Source of the DNA: an uncultured Gammaproteobacteria bacterium
GTDB taxonomy: Bacteria; Pseudomonadota; Gammaproteobacteria; Ga0077536
DNA: 46,430 nt
NCBI GenBank assembly: GCA_938082545.1
Contig: CALKCL010000029.1
Span: 1-46,430, forward strand
Direction: 5' to 3'
Shown here: piece by piece, positions 44,065 through 46,430 of the stretch
Layout: each line of letters begins with the position of its first letter
How positions within the stretch are numbered: position 1 is the stretch's first letter
The notes under the pieces: generated by a model
The model's database searches: none
Told to the model about the DNA's origin: nothing
The model's input: only the letters and a program-made list of their open reading frames with translations
Translations under genes and position numbers: made by a program

Positions 44065-44619
44065 TCAAAGCATACTGAGGGCAACTCTCCAGGTGTGATT
44101 GATACGATTTACTCCTTCTACAAGATGTCTACAGGACAATGTGGCGCCGGTAATAGACATCACTTCTTTATTGAGGCGTAAATTAGTTGCGTGGCTGTAC
44201 CCGGAGAACTGATCGCGCCATCGTCTGTGACGCACATCACCGCCATAGCTTTCACGATAGTGGAGTATCTCTAGTCCTCTTACCGCCCCATTTTTTTCAA
44301 GTGCTATCGCGTAGTCGATGTATTCATGCTTACCGATGACATAGTCTAGTAGGAACCAACCACCACTTTGACTTTTCCATGCTTGTAATTTGGAACGTCT
44401 GACTCTGATTTTAGACCCTTCTCGGATCGCTTTCCTTTGAGCCAATGTAAGCTTAACGACTTGAGGTTCGAGTTTTTCATTCCCCCAAAGTATAGTCTTA
44501 GCTTGCTCGACAGTAAGGTACTGCCTGGCGTAAAGTTGGGTATGGAATAAGGATAGGCCAGCTGCTGAGGTTAGGAAAGAGGCAATGGACTTCGTAAATG
44601 TACGTCGGTCCATTGCCAT
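44065..44619 (-). CDS. Tat-exported FMN-binding domain protein
   Basis: 184 residues. Twin-arginine signal DRRTFTKS at 4-11 with a short hydrophobic run (IASFLTSAAGLSLF). The C-terminal FMN_bind domain ends with ITGATLSC; Thr160 of TGAT is the site where ApbE-type transferases attach FMN covalently. No apbE in the window. It starts 35 bases after the porin stop with AGGA seven bases before the ATG, so it shares the Fur-controlled porin transcript. Probable periplasmic electron carrier, perhaps for ferric reduction (inference). Confidence 0.85.
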   Translation of the reverse strand: MAMDRRTFTKSIASFLTSAAGLSLFHTQLYARQYLTVEQAKTILWGNEKLEPQVVKLTLAQRKAIREGSKIRVRRSKLQAWKSQSGGWFLLDYVIGKHEYIDYAIALEKNGAVRGLEILHYRESYGGDVRHRRWRDQFSGYSHATNLRLNKEVMSITGATLSCRHLVEGVNRINHTWRVALSML

Positions 44620-44654
44620 ATCTATTTCCTAAAAAGTCCTGATAGTGGAATTAC

Positions 44655-46022
44655 TTAGAACTGGAAACCCATTCCTAAGTTTAAGCCATCATGATTACCA
44701 GAAGACGGTGTGCCTTCAGAGTCTTCCCACTGTCCATCAATCTTGAAGACGATGTTTGGAGTAGGCCAGTAGTTTGCACCGATGGTGAACTGGTCTCTCT
44801 TAGTGAACATTTTAGCTGTTCCTGAGTTAGTTAGGAGGTTATAGCCGTTTTTCCCATCACGCTCATCCCACTCATGGTATCGAACGAATAGACCTAGCTC
44901 TCCTGGTAACTTAGTCGGCATATCAAACTTAAAGGATGGCTCTACATACCAGCCCTCAACAGTATCAGCTCCAACCTTAGACGGGTCGAATGATGCTGAA
45001 GTATCTTTTCCGAAATCCCAGCGTGCATATAGGGCTCTCAAACCAAGTCCAGAAGCGTGCTTGTAGTCAATATGTGCCTCAGTCAATACGGCATCGGCAT
45101 CAATGCTATCAGCAGTTCCCGTGTAGTCAGCTTGATAATCAATAGTTACTGATGCTTCAAGTCCTGGAACACCTGTGTAGGATAGGCGACCTAAGATAGC
45201 AATATCTTGGTCTTTCGCATTAGCGACTTTCTTACGTCCGCTTCTAACTCTCATTGCGCTAGAGCCTGAAGTAGGAACGACCAGTCCTGTATGGGCGAAA
45301 ATGTTATAGTTAAGTCCAGGGACTAATTGACCCCATAAACCGGCACCGGCTTCAGTCCACGTAGTTGGGATGATCTCTGCTTCTACCATGTTTCTTTCAA
45401 CACCGTAAAAAGTGGTCGGCTCATGCGTCAGGTTCATGATACCTACTGGAAGTATATCTGCACCTGCACGGAAGTGATGATTTGCACTGAGATCAAGCTC
45501 TAACCAAGCAAGTTCGATAACTACATCGCCTTCTCGCCCATCACCAGCCCAGCTGTGCTCAAATTCAATTTCTGAGGCAAATCTCGCCCAGTCATTAAAT
45601 TCATGGCCAACAAAGAGAACTAGGCGATGGAAATCAGTTTTATTAGTGTCGCTTGCCCCATTTTCTCCATTGAGATTGTTGTAGTGAAGTTCTCCATATC
45701 CACCGATAGAAGTTCTTTCAGCCCACTCGGACGCGCGCGCACGTCTTTTATTCTGAGAAGGAGACCAACGTGAACCGGCAGCGCCGACCGCATTAGGGTC
45801 CTGTGGTACGTTTGTAGAAAGCACTTCGCTTTCTTCCTCTGCTTCTGCCAATTGGGCTTTTAGAGCTGCTATTTCTGCCGCTTGGGCATTAAGCATCTCC
45901 ATGATTTTATCCATTTTTTCGTTTCCATGACCATGACCATGACCTTCCGCCATTGCTATACTGCCCCATAGGGAGATAAGAAGCGCAGCGAAAAGCCCTT
46001 TAAGTAAGATTTTTTGAGACAT
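44655..46022 (-). CDS. Outer-membrane porin with His-rich N-terminus
   Basis: 455 residues. Signal peptide to about residue 25 (ALLISLWGSIAMA), then EGHGHGHG, a possible metal-binding tag, a short coiled coil (MDKIMEMLNAQAAEIAALKA) and a beta-barrel with alternating aromatic strands ending in Phe (LGMGFQF), the BAM signal. The barrel opens with TSIGGYGELHYNN, typical of phosphate-selective-porin-like proteins. A Fur box 67 bases upstream and an FMN-binding partner downstream suggest iron-related uptake. Confidence 0.85.
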   Translation of the reverse strand: MSQKILLKGLFAALLISLWGSIAMAEGHGHGHGNEKMDKIMEMLNAQAAEIAALKAQLAEAEEESEVLSTNVPQDPNAVGAAGSRWSPSQNKRRARASEWAERTSIGGYGELHYNNLNGENGASDTNKTDFHRLVLFVGHEFNDWARFASEIEFEHSWAGDGREGDVVIELAWLELDLSANHHFRAGADILPVGIMNLTHEPTTFYGVERNMVEAEIIPTTWTEAGAGLWGQLVPGLNYNIFAHTGLVVPTSGSSAMRVRSGRKKVANAKDQDIAILGRLSYTGVPGLEASVTIDYQADYTGTADSIDADAVLTEAHIDYKHASGLGLRALYARWDFGKDTSASFDPSKVGADTVEGWYVEPSFKFDMPTKLPGELGLFVRYHEWDERDGKNGYNLLTNSGTAKMFTKRDQFTIGANYWPTPNIVFKIDGQWEDSEGTPSSGNHDGLNLGMGFQF

Positions 46023-46088
46023 TATTAAACTCCGTGTTGTTTGTCTTTCTCGTAGTCTTTTTTTCTAGCTGTTAATCGTTCTCTTAAT

Positions 46089-46107
46089 GCTAATGAGAAT
46101 TATTCTT
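46089..46107. promoter_or_regulatory. Fur box upstream of the porin
   Basis: GCTAATGAGAATTATTCTT matches the 19-bp Fur consensus at 14 of 19 positions and fits the 7-1-7 form (TGAGAAT-T-ATTCTTA, 46094-46108). It lies 67 bases before the porin ATG in the 147-base gap to the monooxygenase gene, which is transcribed the same way and ends there. Confidence 0.7.
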
Positions 46108-46169
46108 ATTATATCAACGATTTCAATATAAATGCAACACTTGTCTTGGAAATGCAACATTTACTAGAT

Positions 46170-46430
46170 TTATTTAATGGATAGCGTCGAAAAGCGGTTT
46201 TCTGGTCGCTTGAGGCCTAGGTGTTCTCTAAGAGTTGAAGTTGTGTACCTTTGACGGAAAACCCCACGCTTTTGCAGTTCGGGTATGACCTTAAAAACAA
46301 AATCATCAAGTCCCTCGGGCAAATAGGGGAACATAATGTTGAAGCCATCACATGCTCCACCTTCAAACCAAGTCTGCATTTCGTCCACAATAGACTCAGG
46401 GGTACCAATTATCTCTAGACTAGAAAAACT
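46170..46430 (-). CDS. LLM flavin-dependent monooxygenase, NtaA/DszA type (C-terminal part)
   Basis: The last 86 codons of a gene that continues past the window edge. The frame reads SLEIIGTPESIVDEMQ, then CDGFNIMFPYLPEGLDDFV, PELQKRGVF and LREHLGL, the near-invariant C-terminus of NtaA/SnaA/DszA-family two-component monooxygenases, which use reduced FMN to oxidise polyamino-carboxylates, sulfones or related compounds. The substrate cannot be judged from this part. Stop near 46170. Confidence 0.85.
   Translation of the reverse strand, partial: SFSSLEIIGTPESIVDEMQTWFEGGACDGFNIMFPYLPEGLDDFVFKVIPELQKRGVFRQRYTTSTLREHLGLKRPENRFSTLSIK

Noticed and set aside
1-46430. tRNA, rRNA, CRISPR array or intact transposase
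   Set aside because: Read for T-loop/CCA patterns, regularly spaced repeats and DDE/integrase proteins; none supportable.

Overview
The window looks like chromosomal DNA of a marine-type gammaproteobacterium. It has moderate-to-low GC, xseA divergent from guaB-guaA, a fused TRAP permease, phytanoyl-CoA-dioxygenase, DUF1838 and CmcJ-type genes, and a methylated-amine pathway. The taxonomic call is inference from gene content and order only. No rRNA, tRNA, CRISPR array, intact insertion sequence or integrase gene was seen.

Layout. (1) 1-4713: core genes, with the lipA 3' end, xseA (minus) and guaB-guaA (plus). (2) 4714-8540: a decayed accessory stretch behind guaA. It has repeated ATACAAACTT motifs, remnants of two alpha/beta-hydrolases, a VOC/glyoxalase and a GNAT acetyltransferase, and a P-loop kinase-like frame without a normal start, all around an intact qmcA-like/nfeD pair. 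(3) 8540-16578: a small exported protein, a ThDP enzyme, folE, a FemAB/BioF2-like acyltransferase, a flippase-like membrane protein, a flavin reductase, an Lrp-type regulator and leuA. (4) 16621-26094: catabolic and transport genes (SDR, GFA protein, TRAP transporter, ArsP-like permease, CmcJ/NvfI-like oxygenase, HAD hydrolase, class II aldolase, Tat-exported DUF1838 protein). (5) 26095-27283: a long imperfect inverted repeat, then a small unknown gene and a bacterioferritin-like gene diverging from a strong Fur box.

(6) 27300-43910 is the centre of interest. Reading leftward, 36788-27300 encodes a complete N-methylglutamate route for monomethylamine: mgdABCD (sarcosine-oxidase-like soxBDAG), mgsABC (glxBCD-like) and gmaS. 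GmaS makes gamma-glutamylmethylamide, MgsABC converts it to N-methylglutamate, and MgdABCD oxidises that to glutamate plus a C1 unit. Around it lie three further glutamine-synthetase-fold ligases. One is just upstream of mgdA. One is divergent and followed by a phytanoyl-CoA-type dioxygenase and a tiny membrane protein. One heads a tight operon with a PNPOx-fold protein and an N-formylglutamate-amidohydrolase-family enzyme. Four such ligases in about 16.6 kb suggest a wider gamma-glutamylation-based amine or amide catabolic locus whose other substrates are unknown.

(7) 44065-46430: a Fur-box-preceded pair, a His-rich porin and a Tat-exported FMN-binding protein, probably for iron acquisition, and the 3' end of an NtaA/DszA-type flavin monooxygenase gene running off the window.
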